A DNA stretch of 60,892 bases from assembly GCA_016124315.1 (NCBI GenBank), contig WGNW01000033.1:1-60892 (forward strand), given 5' to 3'. Source of the stretch: Alphaproteobacteria bacterium (lineage in GTDB: Bacteria; Pseudomonadota; Alphaproteobacteria; SMXS01). Each line of letters begins with the position of its first letter. Position 1 is the stretch's first letter. The position numbers were made by a program, and so were the translations under genes. The notes under the pieces were generated by a model. It worked only from the letters and a program-made list of their open reading frames with translations. It ran no database searches and was not told the DNA's origin. Of this stretch, positions 51,432 through 60,403 are shown one piece after another.

Positions 51432-53633
51432 ATGAATGAACAGTCCGAAGCCCGCCGCCGCGGTCTGCTTTCCCTCTACGGCCTCTGGAACGAACGGGAC
51501 AACCACCAGCTCACCCTGCGCGACCTGATCAACGTGGTCTGGCGACGTCGCTGGGTGGTGCTGGCTACGGTCGTCGTCGTAACGGGGGCGGCGATCCTCG
51601 TCATTTCCCAGATGACGCCGCTTTACTCATCGACCGCCATGATCCTGGTCGAGCCGCGGGTGAACCGGGTCGCCGACAGCGCTTCCGTGCTGTCCGACCT
51701 GCCCGTCAACTTCGAGACAGTCCAGACCGAAACCGAGGTGCTGACGTCCCGGCGGCTGCAGGAGAAGGTGGTCAAGGAGCTGAACCTCACCAAGGATCCG
51801 GAGTTCAACCCGACGCTCCGCGACAAGCCCATCGTCGACAAGATCTGGGATGGGCTGTTCGGCAACGGCAAGACGCTCTCCCAGGACCAGATCCTGCAGG
51901 TTGCGACGAATGTGCTGGCAAGTGCCGTGAGCGTCGACATGTCGGGGCGCAGCCGGGTCATCACCGTGACGGTGCGTGCGCAGACGGCGACGAAGGCGGC
52001 GCGGATCGCCAATGCCCTGTCGGACGCCTATCTGGTCTCGCAACTCGACGCCAAGTTCGAGGCGACCCAGCGGACCGTGAACTGGCTGAACAAGCGGCTC
52101 GCCGAGCTGAGGGGCCAAGTGCGGGAATCCGAGCAGGCGGTCGAGCAGTACCGTCAGCAGGCCGGCCTGATCGAGGGGCGGGATTCCTCGACCGCCGCCG
52201 CCGACCAGCTTACCTCGCTCAACGCCCAGATCGTCCTTGCCGGCACCCAGCGCGCGGAAGCGGAGGCACGTCTGAAGAACGTCAAGAGCCTGATCGACAG
52301 CGCCGACGGTCCCTCGTCCGCCGCCGAGGTGCTCGACAACGACCTGATCCAGAAGCTGAAGGAGCAGGAATCGACCCTCCGCCGCAACCTGGCGTCGCTC
52401 AGCCAGCGCTACGGGCCGAAGCATCCGCAGATCCTCCAGGCCAAGGCGGAACTGGCCGACGTGGAGCAGAAGCTCAAGAGCGAGGTGGCGAAGATCGTCG
52501 CCTCGCTGGAAGGCGACGTCGCCGTGGCGCGATCGCGCGAGCAGTCGCTCATCGACGCCCAGCACCGGCTGGAGGCCCAGCTCGGCGACATCAACAAGCG
52601 CCAGATCAAGCTGCGCGAGCTGACCCGCGAGGGCGACGCCAACCGGGAGCTGCTCGAGGCCTTCCTCAACCGCTTCAAGGAACTGGCCGAGCAGCAGGAC
52701 CTCCAGACCACCGACTCCCGGGTCATCTCCGAGGCCCAGCCGCCGATCGGCCCGAGTTCGCCGCGGACCACCATGATCCTGTTCCTCGCGCTGGTGGGAT
52801 CGACTGGTCTGGGCATGGCGCTGGCCTTCCTCATCGAGCAGCTCGACAGCGGCGTCCATACCACCAGGGAGATCGAGAACTGGACCGGCCTGCCGGTCCT
52901 GACGGTGGTGCCGGAGGTGAAGAGCAAGTCGGCGGCCAGCAGGGCCCGGCAAGTCGTCTCCGCGCCCCTGTCCCGATACTCGGAGAGCTACCGCAACCTG
53001 CTGGTCAGCCTGAACCTGTCGAACGTTGACAACCCGCCGAAAATCGTTGCCGTCACGTCGGCCAACCCCTCGGAAGGCAAGACGGTGACGAGCCTTTCAT
53101 TGGCAGCCACCGCCGTGGCGGCAGACAAGCGCGTCCTGCTGATCGATTGCGACCTGCGGCGGCCGCGGGTGCACAGCGAACTGGGAGTCGAGCGGGGGCC
53201 CGGCCTGGTCGATTTCCTGGCTGGCCAGGCAAGCCTGGAATCGGTGATCCGGACGGACGAGCGCCTCGGGCTGCAGTTCATTACTGCCGGCAGCGAGACC
53301 CAGAACGTGCTGAACCTGATCGAATCCCAGAAGCTGCGGACCCTGCTGACCCAGCTCAAGCCGCATTTCGGCCTGATCATCATCGACACGCCACCCCTGC
53401 TCGCCGTCGCCGACGCCAAGGTTCTCGCCGAGCGGGTGGATTCTCTGATCTTCGCCGTGCGTTGGGGCAAGACGCCGCGGGCGACCATCATTGACGGGCT
53501 GAAGATGATCGAGGGCTCGGGGGCAGCGGTGGCGGGCATCGTCATGACGCGCGCGGATCTGGACCGGCTGTCCTCCTATCAGTACGGCACCAGCTATTAC
53601 GGCAAAGCCTATAAGTCCTACTACTCTTCATAG
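51432..53633 (+). CDS. wzc: Polysaccharide co-polymerase / BY-kinase, Wzc-like
   Basis: 733 residues, inner membrane. Wzz domain with the first membrane segment (about 35-60, VVLATVVVVTGAAILVI), a long periplasmic coiled-coil (about 210-430, with VRESEQAVEQYRQQAG) and the second membrane segment (MILFLALVGSTGLGMALAFL, about 450). The cytoplasmic bacterial tyrosine kinase follows: Walker A SANPSEGKT at 543-551, Walker A' VLLIDCDLRRPRVH and Walker B GLIIIDTPPLL. The C-terminus YQYGTSYYGKAYKSYYSS has eight tyrosines, the autophosphorylation cluster that controls chain length. Start at ATG 51432 from the fold; ATG 51405 is possible. Confidence 0.94.
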   Translation: MNEQSEARRRGLLSLYGLWNERDNHQLTLRDLINVVWRRRWVVLATVVVVTGAAILVISQMTPLYSSTAMILVEPRVNRVADSASVLSDLPVNFETVQTETEVLTSRRLQEKVVKELNLTKDPEFNPTLRDKPIVDKIWDGLFGNGKTLSQDQILQVATNVLASAVSVDMSGRSRVITVTVRAQTATKAARIANALSDAYLVSQLDAKFEATQRTVNWLNKRLAELRGQVRESEQAVEQYRQQAGLIEGRDSSTAAADQLTSLNAQIVLAGTQRAEAEARLKNVKSLIDSADGPSSAAEVLDNDLIQKLKEQESTLRRNLASLSQRYGPKHPQILQAKAELADVEQKLKSEVAKIVASLEGDVAVARSREQSLIDAQHRLEAQLGDINKRQIKLRELTREGDANRELLEAFLNRFKELAEQQDLQTTDSRVISEAQPPIGPSSPRTTMILFLALVGSTGLGMALAFLIEQLDSGVHTTREIENWTGLPVLTVVPEVKSKSAASRARQVVSAPLSRYSESYRNLLVSLNLSNVDNPPKIVAVTSANPSEGKTVTSLSLAATAVAADKRVLLIDCDLRRPRVHSELGVERGPGLVDFLAGQASLESVIRTDERLGLQFITAGSETQNVLNLIESQKLRTLLTQLKPHFGLIIIDTPPLLAVADAKVLAERVDSLIFAVRWGKTPRATIIDGLKMIEGSGAAVAGIVMTRADLDRLSSYQYGTSYYGKAYKSYYSS

Positions 53634-53650
53634 GGAGAGAGGAGGGCCGC

Positions 53651-54796
53651 ATGGTCCGCATAGGCGCTTTCCGCTCCGGCCACGATCTCCGCACTCGTGA
53701 GGCCGGCGTCGACGTCCTGATCGTGTTGCCCCACCTGACGGTCGGAGGCGCCGAGCGGGTGACCATCCTCCTCGCCGGGGAACTGATCGATCGCGGCTTC
53801 CGCGTGCACGTTGCGGTGTTCCGGTGCATCGGCGGATTCCGCGACAGCATCGACCCGCGCATCCCGGTTCATCAGGTTGGCGGGGCAGGCTCCGTCAAGG
53901 CGGTGCTGCCCCTCGCGCGCCTGATCCGACGGCTTCGCCCCAAGGCGCTGATGGGCGTCATGGTGACGCCCAATCTCGCCATCTGCCTCGCCCGTCGGCT
54001 GTCGTGCCGGCGGCCCCGCATCGTGCTGACGGAGCACAACCAGGTTGATCGCAACGCCGCCTACTTTGCCAGTGGCGCCTATGGCCTGATCCGCTGGGTC
54101 TATCCGCTCGCAGACTGCATCGTCTGTGTATCCGAGGGGGTGCGGCAATCGCTGATCGCCTTTTCCGGCGTCGATATCCGTCGTACCACGGTCATCCACA
54201 ATCCCATCATCTCCCCTGAAATTCTGGAGAAGGCGGCGGCGCGATGCGATCATCCCTGGCTGGAGGAGCCGAGCGTGCCGGTGGTGCTGGCGGTCGGCCG
54301 GCTCACCGCAGCGAAGGACTATCCTATGCTCCTGCGGGCCTTTGCCGTCCTGCACCGTCGGCGGCCTGCAAGAATGATCGTGCTCGGAGACGGGCCGGAG
54401 CGGGAGTGGCTTGCGGCGACGGCATCTGAGCTGGGAATTGCGGACGATGTCGACCTTCGCGGCTTCGAACCCAACCCGTACTCCTACATGGCCCGGGCCT
54501 CGGTTTTCGCTCTCTCCTCCGCCTGGGAAGGCTTTCCCACGGTGCTGGTCGAGGCGTTGGCCTGCGGTGCCCCCGTGGTGGCGACCGACTGCCGCAGCGG
54601 GCCGCGGGAGATCCTATGCGATGGCGTGCTGGGGCCGCTGGTGCCCGTCGGCGACCATGAGGCCTTCGCAGACGCGCTGGTCCAGGTGCTGGACCACCCG
54701 TCGGAGCGGGAAAGCCGGATGGCGAGAGGCGCCCACTTCTCCGTTTCTCGGGCCACCGATGCCTATCAGCGGGTGCTCTTCGGGGACGAACGTTGA
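53651..54796 (+). CDS. Glycosyltransferase, GT4-like (EPS)
   Basis: 381 residues, GT-B fold. VLIVLPHLTVGGAERVTILL is the N-terminal G-G-A-E-R motif of this group; VVLAVGRLTAAKDYPMLLRA and MIVLGDGPEREWLAATA mark the donor domain and SSAWEGFPTVLVEALACGAP is the E-x7-E motif. It adds one sugar to the lipid-linked EPS repeat unit at the cytoplasmic side of the membrane; donor unknown. GGAGGG precedes ATG 53651 and it follows wzc by 17 bp. Its stop overlaps the TTG start of the next gene. Confidence 0.92.
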   Translation: MVRIGAFRSGHDLRTREAGVDVLIVLPHLTVGGAERVTILLAGELIDRGFRVHVAVFRCIGGFRDSIDPRIPVHQVGGAGSVKAVLPLARLIRRLRPKALMGVMVTPNLAICLARRLSCRRPRIVLTEHNQVDRNAAYFASGAYGLIRWVYPLADCIVCVSEGVRQSLIAFSGVDIRRTTVIHNPIISPEILEKAAARCDHPWLEEPSVPVVLAVGRLTAAKDYPMLLRAFAVLHRRRPARMIVLGDGPEREWLAATASELGIADDVDLRGFEPNPYSYMARASVFALSSAWEGFPTVLVEALACGAPVVATDCRSGPREILCDGVLGPLVPVGDHEAFADALVQVLDHPSERESRMARGAHFSVSRATDAYQRVLFGDER

Positions 54797-55899
54797 AACG
54801 GCGGGTCGCGGTGATCGCCTCGTTTCTCGGCCCGCCTGGCGGCGGCGCCCAACAGGCGGCTGGACGGGTGGCGGTGGGCCTGCGCGACCGTGGGCACGAG
54901 GCCGAGCTATGGTACCTCTACCGGCAGGATCTCCGGGCGGTCTGCGATGCCGGAGCTAGAGTGCTGCTCGACGGACCGGCGCCTGGACCGGTCCGATACC
55001 TGTCGCTTCCGTGGCGCGTGCTCAAGGCGCTGCGCCACTATCGCCCCCACGCCGTGGTCAGTTTCATGCCACTGGCCCACGTTGTCGGGCAGCTTGCTGC
55101 GGCCGTGGCCGATGTCGGTGTGCGCGTGCCGTCCCACCGCAGCGTCTGCAACACGTACCATCCGCTGCTGCGGATCGCTGACCGGCTGTGGGGCAGCGTC
55201 GGCGTCTATACCCGTATTCTCGTGGTTTCCAGGGCGGTCGCCGACTCGACCAGGGGCTACCCTCGCGCCTACCGTGACCGGATCAAGGAGGTGCCCAATG
55301 GCGTGGCCTGGACGGTCAGCCCGTTGGCGGCCGATGTGGCAAGGCGCCGCTTCGCGCTGCCCGAGACGGCCCCCCTGCTCCTGGCGGTGGGACGCCTGCA
55401 GGAGCAGAAGAACTACCCGCTGCTGATCGATGCCGTCGCGGGCGTGCCCGACCTCCATCTGGTGGTGGTCGGCGGCGGCCCCCTCAAGGAAGAGCTGCTG
55501 TCGCGGGCGGCGGAACGGGGCATCGCTGACCGGCTGCATCTGCTGGGCCTGGTGTCCCGCGAAGACATTGCCGATCTGCACCGCGCCTGCGATGGTTTTG
55601 CCTTGGCGTCGCTCTACGAGGGCCAGAGCAACGCGCTGCTGGAGGCGATGGCCTCGGGCATGCTGATCTTCGCGAGCGACATCCCGGAGCAGCGGGAAGT
55701 GCTGGCCGGAAGCGACGGACCGGCTGCAGGTGTGCTGCTGCCCGTGGACGATGCTGCCGCCTGGAGCGCGGCCATGGCCGGGCTATTATTGGCCGGGCAT
55801 GACGAGCGGCGCGCTCTTCAAGAAGCGGCCAGGATCCGCGCCGCCGAATTCACCATGGCGCGGATGATCGACGGTTTCGAGGCGGCCATATGCGAATGA
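54793..55899 (+). CDS. Glycosyltransferase, GT4-like (EPS)
   Basis: 368 residues. VAVIASFLGPPGGGAQQAAG is the N-terminal glycine loop; LLLAVGRLQEQKNYPLLIDA, LVVVGGGPLKEELLSRAAER and LASLYEGQSNALLEAMASGM (E-x7-E) mark the GT4 donor domain. A second transferase for the repeat unit. It starts with TTG 54793, overlapping the previous stop as TTGA, and its end overlaps the next gene's start, so the five genes from wzc to the sulfotransferase look translationally linked. Confidence 0.9.
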   Translation: MKRRVAVIASFLGPPGGGAQQAAGRVAVGLRDRGHEAELWYLYRQDLRAVCDAGARVLLDGPAPGPVRYLSLPWRVLKALRHYRPHAVVSFMPLAHVVGQLAAAVADVGVRVPSHRSVCNTYHPLLRIADRLWGSVGVYTRILVVSRAVADSTRGYPRAYRDRIKEVPNGVAWTVSPLAADVARRRFALPETAPLLLAVGRLQEQKNYPLLIDAVAGVPDLHLVVVGGGPLKEELLSRAAERGIADRLHLLGLVSREDIADLHRACDGFALASLYEGQSNALLEAMASGMLIFASDIPEQREVLAGSDGPAAGVLLPVDDAAAWSAAMAGLLLAGHDERRALQEAARIRAAEFTMARMIDGFEAAICE

Positions 55900-57056
55900 T
55901 CCGGATCTTGGGGATTGTCTTCGGGGCGGTGCTGGCCTGCATGCCGGCTGCGCTTGCGGCCAACCCTGGGGCGCCGCCTGTGGCGGGCGCGCACACGACC
56001 GGCGGGCAGGGCGGACGCACCGTGGTGGTCACCAGCCTTGAAGACGACGGACCGGGGAGTCTCCGTGAGGCGCTGGCGAGCCTCGGGCCCAAGACGATCA
56101 CCTTCGCCGTCGGCGGGGACATCTGGCTGCGGAGCTCCTTGATCGTCCGTCACCCCCACGTGACCCTCGCGGGCGAAACCGCGCCGTCGCCGGGGATCAC
56201 CCTGCGGGGCTCGACGGTGCGCATCAAGGCAAGCGACGTGATCATGCGTCATCTCCGCGTGCGGGTGGGAGACGGACCCGGCGAAGACCCGGACGACCGT
56301 GACGGCATCGCCATTCTCGGCAGCCCCACCGGGAAGCGGGTGGTGACCAACGTCGTGATCGACCATTGTTCGGTTTCCTGGGCCATCGACGAAGATGTCA
56401 GCACCTGGTATCCGGGGGTCAGTTCGGTCACGATCAGCAACAGCATCATTGCCGAGACGCTCAACGACTCGATTCATCCCAAGGGGCGCCATTCCATGGG
56501 GCTGCTGATCGGACGCTTCACGAAGGGCGTGCTGATCTACCGCAACCTGCTCATTCACAACAATTTCCGTAATCCGGGCCTGGCGGCCGGCGCGACCGTC
56601 GCGATGGTCAACAACCTGATTTACGATCCCGGCTACCGCGCTCTCCAGTTGTACGCCCGGTCGGGCAGCACCGATCCGACTCTGGTGTCGGCGGCCGACA
56701 ATCTGGTGGTCGCCGGGCCGGCGACACCGCCGCGCATGGGCGTCTTCGGCAACGGCGTCGTGGCCGGCAGCCGCATCTACCTGAAGGGCAACCGGACGGA
56801 CGGAACCGAAGCCCTCGAGCCGACCCGCGAAGGCATCGAGAGACTGGGCTTCGATCCCTTCGTGGCCGATCCGCCGGTCACCTGGGACGCCGCGCTCGAG
56901 GTCGTGCCCGCGAAGGCGTTGGAGGCGACACTGGCGCCGGACGTGGGGGCGCGTCCCTGGGACCGGGACGCCACCGACCGGCGGCTGCTGCGTGAACTGA
57001 AGGAGCGCAGGGGCCGGGTCCGCGACACCGTGCCGGAAGGGGAACGGGGGCGGTGA
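55890..57056 (+). CDS. Secreted right-handed beta-helix protein, pectate-lyase-like
   Basis: 388 residues. MRMIRILGIVFGAVLACMPA then ALAANPGAP is a signal peptide. The start of the helix, VVTSLEDDGPGSLREALASL, is the typical opening of parallel beta-helix lyases, followed by ITFAVGGDIWLRSSLIVR, VTLAGETAPSPGITLRG, VIMRHLRVRVGDGPGEDPDD and VVIDHCSVSWAIDEDVST (the D-H-C-S-x-S-W motif of PL1-like proteins). Within an EPS operon a periplasmic lyase or hydrolase could trim, edit or release the polymer; it could also be a non-catalytic binder. ATG 55890 overlaps the previous stop and has GAGG seven bases upstream; ATG 55896 is an alternative. Confidence 0.87.
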   Translation: MRMIRILGIVFGAVLACMPAALAANPGAPPVAGAHTTGGQGGRTVVVTSLEDDGPGSLREALASLGPKTITFAVGGDIWLRSSLIVRHPHVTLAGETAPSPGITLRGSTVRIKASDVIMRHLRVRVGDGPGEDPDDRDGIAILGSPTGKRVVTNVVIDHCSVSWAIDEDVSTWYPGVSSVTISNSIIAETLNDSIHPKGRHSMGLLIGRFTKGVLIYRNLLIHNNFRNPGLAAGATVAMVNNLIYDPGYRALQLYARSGSTDPTLVSAADNLVVAGPATPPRMGVFGNGVVAGSRIYLKGNRTDGTEALEPTREGIERLGFDPFVADPPVTWDAALEVVPAKALEATLAPDVGARPWDRDATDRRLLRELKERRGRVRDTVPEGERGR

Positions 57057-57964
57057 TCCTTCCCAATGTCATCCTCGCCGGTGCGCAGAAGAGCGGAACC
57101 TCGGCGCTGGCCGGGTTCATCGCCGCTCATCCGGCCTGCGCCGTCTCCCGGCCGAAGGAACCGAACTTCTATTCGCGGGACGCAAATCTCGCCCGTTCCG
57201 ATGACTATGGGAACTGCTTCGCCCACGTGTCGCCGGAGGCCCGGGTGGTGGTGGACGCCACCACCACCTACATGGCCGACCTGGCCATCGCCGGGCGCAT
57301 CCGCCGACATCTCGGGGCCGATGCGAAGATCATCTTCATCCTCCGGGCGCCCATGGACCGAGCCTATTCGGGCTATCTCCACATGCTAAAGCGCGGCCAT
57401 GAGCGCCGGTCAGCCGACGAGGTGTTTCTCGAGCTGCCCGACGATCCGTCGGCCGCGCGCCTCGCGGAAGGCAAGGCGGTGGACCGGGCGGCTGCGGTCC
57501 GCCGGGTCGTGGAGGGGCCGTATCGGAGCCTCTACGACGACGTGTTGTGGAACTACCGCTACGTCGGCAACAGCCTCTACGCCCGGCAGGTCGCGGCCTA
57601 CGGGGCAGTGTTCCGGCCTGACAACATTCTCGTGCTCATTTACGAGGAGGCTTTCAAGCATCCCGATGGCCTCCGGGAAACGCTCGGCAACTTCCTGCGA
57701 ATCGATCCCGGCGGTTTCCCGCACCAGCCTCGTCTCGCCAACCAGACCCGGCTTCCCGATCTGGGTTCACCGCTTGGTGTGATCGTCGAGCAGGCAAGGT
57801 GGATCAAGCGCGGCAACTGGACCCTGGTGCGCCCGCGGTTGATCTCAAGCGCGCCGCGTCGCCCTTCCCCTGCGGTGGCGGCAAAGCTTCGGACAATTTA
57901 TCGGGGCGAGGTGGATTACTGGAGCGGGCGTCTGGGGAGGGATCTCCGCGAGCGGGGCTGGTGA
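57053..57964 (+). CDS. PAPS-dependent sulfotransferase (EPS locus)
   Basis: 303 residues. VILAGAQKSGTSALAGFIAA is the 5'-phosphosulfate loop, PKEPNFYSRDANLA the family segment of carbohydrate (heparan-type) sulfotransferases, and IIFILRAPMDRAYSGYLHML the 3'-phosphate-binding region with R-x-x-x-x-R-x-x-S. The likely acceptor is a sugar of the EPS repeat or finished polymer, since the gene sits inside the operon and starts with GTG 57053 overlapping the beta-helix gene stop (GTGA). No cysH/cysND/cysC PAPS-supply genes are in the window. Confidence 0.9.
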   Translation: MILPNVILAGAQKSGTSALAGFIAAHPACAVSRPKEPNFYSRDANLARSDDYGNCFAHVSPEARVVVDATTTYMADLAIAGRIRRHLGADAKIIFILRAPMDRAYSGYLHMLKRGHERRSADEVFLELPDDPSAARLAEGKAVDRAAAVRRVVEGPYRSLYDDVLWNYRYVGNSLYARQVAAYGAVFRPDNILVLIYEEAFKHPDGLRETLGNFLRIDPGGFPHQPRLANQTRLPDLGSPLGVIVEQARWIKRGNWTLVRPRLISSAPRRPSPAVAAKLRTIYRGEVDYWSGRLGRDLRERGW

Positions 57965-57986
57965 CGCCTAAGGGTCGTCCGGCTGT

Positions 57987-58784
57987 TCAGGGAGCCCCCC
58001 GTTTTCCGGTACGGGTGGCGATCAGGTAGAGCGCGTGGGGATTCGTCGTCAGATAGCGCCAGATCAACGTCCTGGGGCCGGTGAACATGCGGTGCAGCCA
58101 TTCGAGCCCCGCCCGCTGCATCCAGACAGGCGCCCGGCGGTAGTCCCCGCTGAGGAAGTTGAAGCAGCCACCGCAGGTGATGAGCCAGCCCGCTCGGATC
58201 CGGTGCCGGTTGCGCACGCAGAAGAGCTGTTCCTTGGGTTTGCCCAGTCCTACCCATACCACGTCTGGAGCTGCGGCGGTGATGTCGGCACAGATGGCTG
58301 CTTCTTCCTCGGCGTCGAAATAGCCGTGCCGGCGTCCTACGATCCGGAGGCCCGGATAGCGACGCTCCAGTTCGGCGGTCGCCGCCGCGTTGACCGATTC
58401 GGTGGAGCCCAGCAGGTAGAAGCTCAAACTCTCCCGCACAGCGGTTGCGGCCGCGTCGTGGATGAAGTCGGTGGTCGCGGCGCGTTCAAGGATGCGGTGG
58501 CGGGTGAGCAGGTTGGCGGCGGCGACGATCACGGCGCCGTCGGCATGGACGATGTCCGCCTCCTCGAATGCCTCGCGGATGGCGGGGTTGGTGCGGGCCA
58601 GCGACAGGGCCTGGCCGTTGGTTGCGAAGACCAGTTTGGGAGCGGCGCCCGATGCGCGGGCCAGCCGGCAATCCTCCACCATGACCTCGGCCAGTCCCCG
58701 ACGATCGATGCAGGCGGTCGGCAGGCCGCCAATCACGACGTGATGGACGGTGCGGCCACCGGCGTCCTGGCTCGTCGCGCTCAC
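57987..58784 (-). CDS. WecG/TagA/CpsF family glycosyltransferase
   Basis: 265 residues. LVFATNGQALSLARTNPAIR, ADIVHADGAVIVAAANLL and VVWVGLGKPKEQLFCVRNRH are the GT26 motifs (the D-G segment and the G-x-P-K-Q-E-like loop). Members transfer N-acetylmannosaminuronic acid, N-acetylmannosamine or glucose to a lipid-linked sugar. It stands on the opposite strand inside the EPS locus, convergent with the sulfotransferase (22 bp apart) and divergent from the polymerase gene. It starts with GTG 58784, preceded by GGAGGG. Confidence 0.92.
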   Translation of the reverse strand: MSATSQDAGGRTVHHVVIGGLPTACIDRRGLAEVMVEDCRLARASGAAPKLVFATNGQALSLARTNPAIREAFEEADIVHADGAVIVAAANLLTRHRILERAATTDFIHDAAATAVRESLSFYLLGSTESVNAAATAELERRYPGLRIVGRRHGYFDAEEEAAICADITAAAPDVVWVGLGKPKEQLFCVRNRHRIRAGWLITCGGCFNFLSGDYRRAPVWMQRAGLEWLHRMFTGPRTLIWRYLTTNPHALYLIATRTGKRGAP

Positions 58785-58932
58785 GCTTCCCTCCGAATGC
58801 CGGCGCCGGTTGCCCAGCCAGTGCTGTGGCGGCCGTCGCCAACCCCTCTTTCGCCAGTTTCTCTAGCATAGTAATGATGCCGTCTGTAGTGGGTCCGCCG
58901 GTTGCGGCGAAAACTGAGGGGCGTCAACGCGC

Positions 58933-60228
58933 ATGGGTCCACGGCGCTGGGAATACGCTTATGCCGTTCTCGCCGTCTTCGCCGCCTGCAGGGGGCTGGA
59001 TCTCCTGTTCGGGTGGCTGAGCGACACGAACGGCGGCGCGCTCGACGACAGCAATCCCATCCGTTTGTTGGCGCTGCTCGCCATCTACCTCGTTTCCGCT
59101 GTTCTGCTGCTGCGTCACCACAGCCGAGACCTCCTGGCCATCCTGTCGCAGAACAAGCTGCTCCTGCTGACACTGCTTTTCATCTTGGCGTCGGCCTTCT
59201 GGGCGATCGAGCCGGGAACATCCTTCCGGCGTTCCAGTGCGCTGATACTGTCGACGGTCTTCTGTTTCTATCTTGCGCTCAGGTTCAAGCCCGTGGAAAT
59301 CCTCGCCATTGCGGCCGTCGCGCTTGGTCTTGTCGCGGCGCTCAGCTTGTTGGCCGTCGTCGCTGTCCCCAGCCTCGGCGTCTATTCCGACGTAAAGGCC
59401 GGCCGGTGGCGCGGCATTATCGGTATCAACACGCTGTTCGGCCGAATGATGGTGCTGGGGATTCTCATTGTCTGGGCTCTGCGCCGCGAGCAGTGGCGCC
59501 TGAGTCGATACGACGCAGTGCTGTTTCTGCTCTTCGTCGTCTGCGCGCTTGGCGCACAGGCGGTGACGGCGCTTGCCGCCTGCATGAGCGGTCTTGCCGG
59601 GATGGTTCTGATCTGGACGGCGCGCCCCCGGCGGATGCCAGCCTATTTCAGGCTTGCCATTCTGGCCCTCGTCGCCCTGCCCGCCGCCGTCGTCGCCGCC
59701 AATTTTGGGGATGTCCTTGCCCTTGTCGGGCGCGATTCCACGCTCAGCGAGCGCGTTTATATCTGGCAGGCCGCGTTCGACCTGGGCATGCAGCGGCCAT
59801 GGCTCGGGGCGGGGTACCGGTCGTTCTGGATCGAGGACTACGCCTGGACCGCCTATTACAACATGTTCGGCAGCGCCAACACGGAGTTTGGCAACGGCCA
59901 TAACGGCTATCTCGACGTGTGGCTCGAGCTGGGCGTCGTGGGCCTTGTCCTGTTCGGCCTGTTGCTGACGCAGGGCTTCGTCCGCTTGCTGAGACAGACG
60001 CGAGCCGGGCAGGACGCCTTCGGCGAGTTTTACGGCGGCTTACTCTTCTTCCTAGTCGTGTACAGCGTCGCCGAGCGCGTGTTGTTCGAGCATACCGAAC
60101 TCACCTGGATGCTATTCACCACCGGGCTCATCGTCCTCAAGTGGCGGGAACGCCGATCGGAGCAGCCCCGCCTGCTTCCCGACGAGGTTCCCGTCGTCGA
60201 GGCGCTTGGGGCCCGCAGGGGCCTGTAG
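58933..60228 (+). CDS. O-antigen ligase / Wzy-like polymerase
   Basis: 431 residues, inner membrane, about ten to twelve hydrophobic segments. The large periplasmic loop with RDSTLSERVYIWQAAFDLGM, QRPWLGAGYRSFWIED and NGHNGYLDVWLELGVVGLVL (H-N-x-x-L-D) is the Wzy_C (PF04932) pattern shared by WaaL ligases and EPS polymerases. In this locus, with Wza and Wzc homologues present, polymerisation of the EPS repeat is the likely role. ATG 58933. Confidence 0.92.
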   Translation: MGPRRWEYAYAVLAVFAACRGLDLLFGWLSDTNGGALDDSNPIRLLALLAIYLVSAVLLLRHHSRDLLAILSQNKLLLLTLLFILASAFWAIEPGTSFRRSSALILSTVFCFYLALRFKPVEILAIAAVALGLVAALSLLAVVAVPSLGVYSDVKAGRWRGIIGINTLFGRMMVLGILIVWALRREQWRLSRYDAVLFLLFVVCALGAQAVTALAACMSGLAGMVLIWTARPRRMPAYFRLAILALVALPAAVVAANFGDVLALVGRDSTLSERVYIWQAAFDLGMQRPWLGAGYRSFWIEDYAWTAYYNMFGSANTEFGNGHNGYLDVWLELGVVGLVLFGLLLTQGFVRLLRQTRAGQDAFGEFYGGLLFFLVVYSVAERVLFEHTELTWMLFTTGLIVLKWRERRSEQPRLLPDEVPVVEALGARRGL

Positions 60229-60248
60229 CGGCCGGCGGCCATCGTGGG

Positions 60249-60270
60249 CGGACGTGCGACAGCCCGTCCG
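60249..60270 (+). terminator. Possible weak terminator hairpin after the polymerase gene
   Basis: CGGACG and CGTCCG (six pairs, ten-base loop) 20 bp after the polymerase stop, followed by CGGGGTATTTTG. The T run is short and not immediately adjacent, so this is only a candidate. Confidence 0.25.
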
Positions 60271-60403
60271 CGGGGTATTTTGCTGCGGTCCGGTTTGCTC
60301 AAGGCGTAGGCGACATGAGGTTTTAGCGGTGGCAATCGGCCGGCAAAACCAGCACAATCAGTTCGGGCTCATCGCATAGAGGCGGATTTTTGGGGGCTAG
60401 CTC

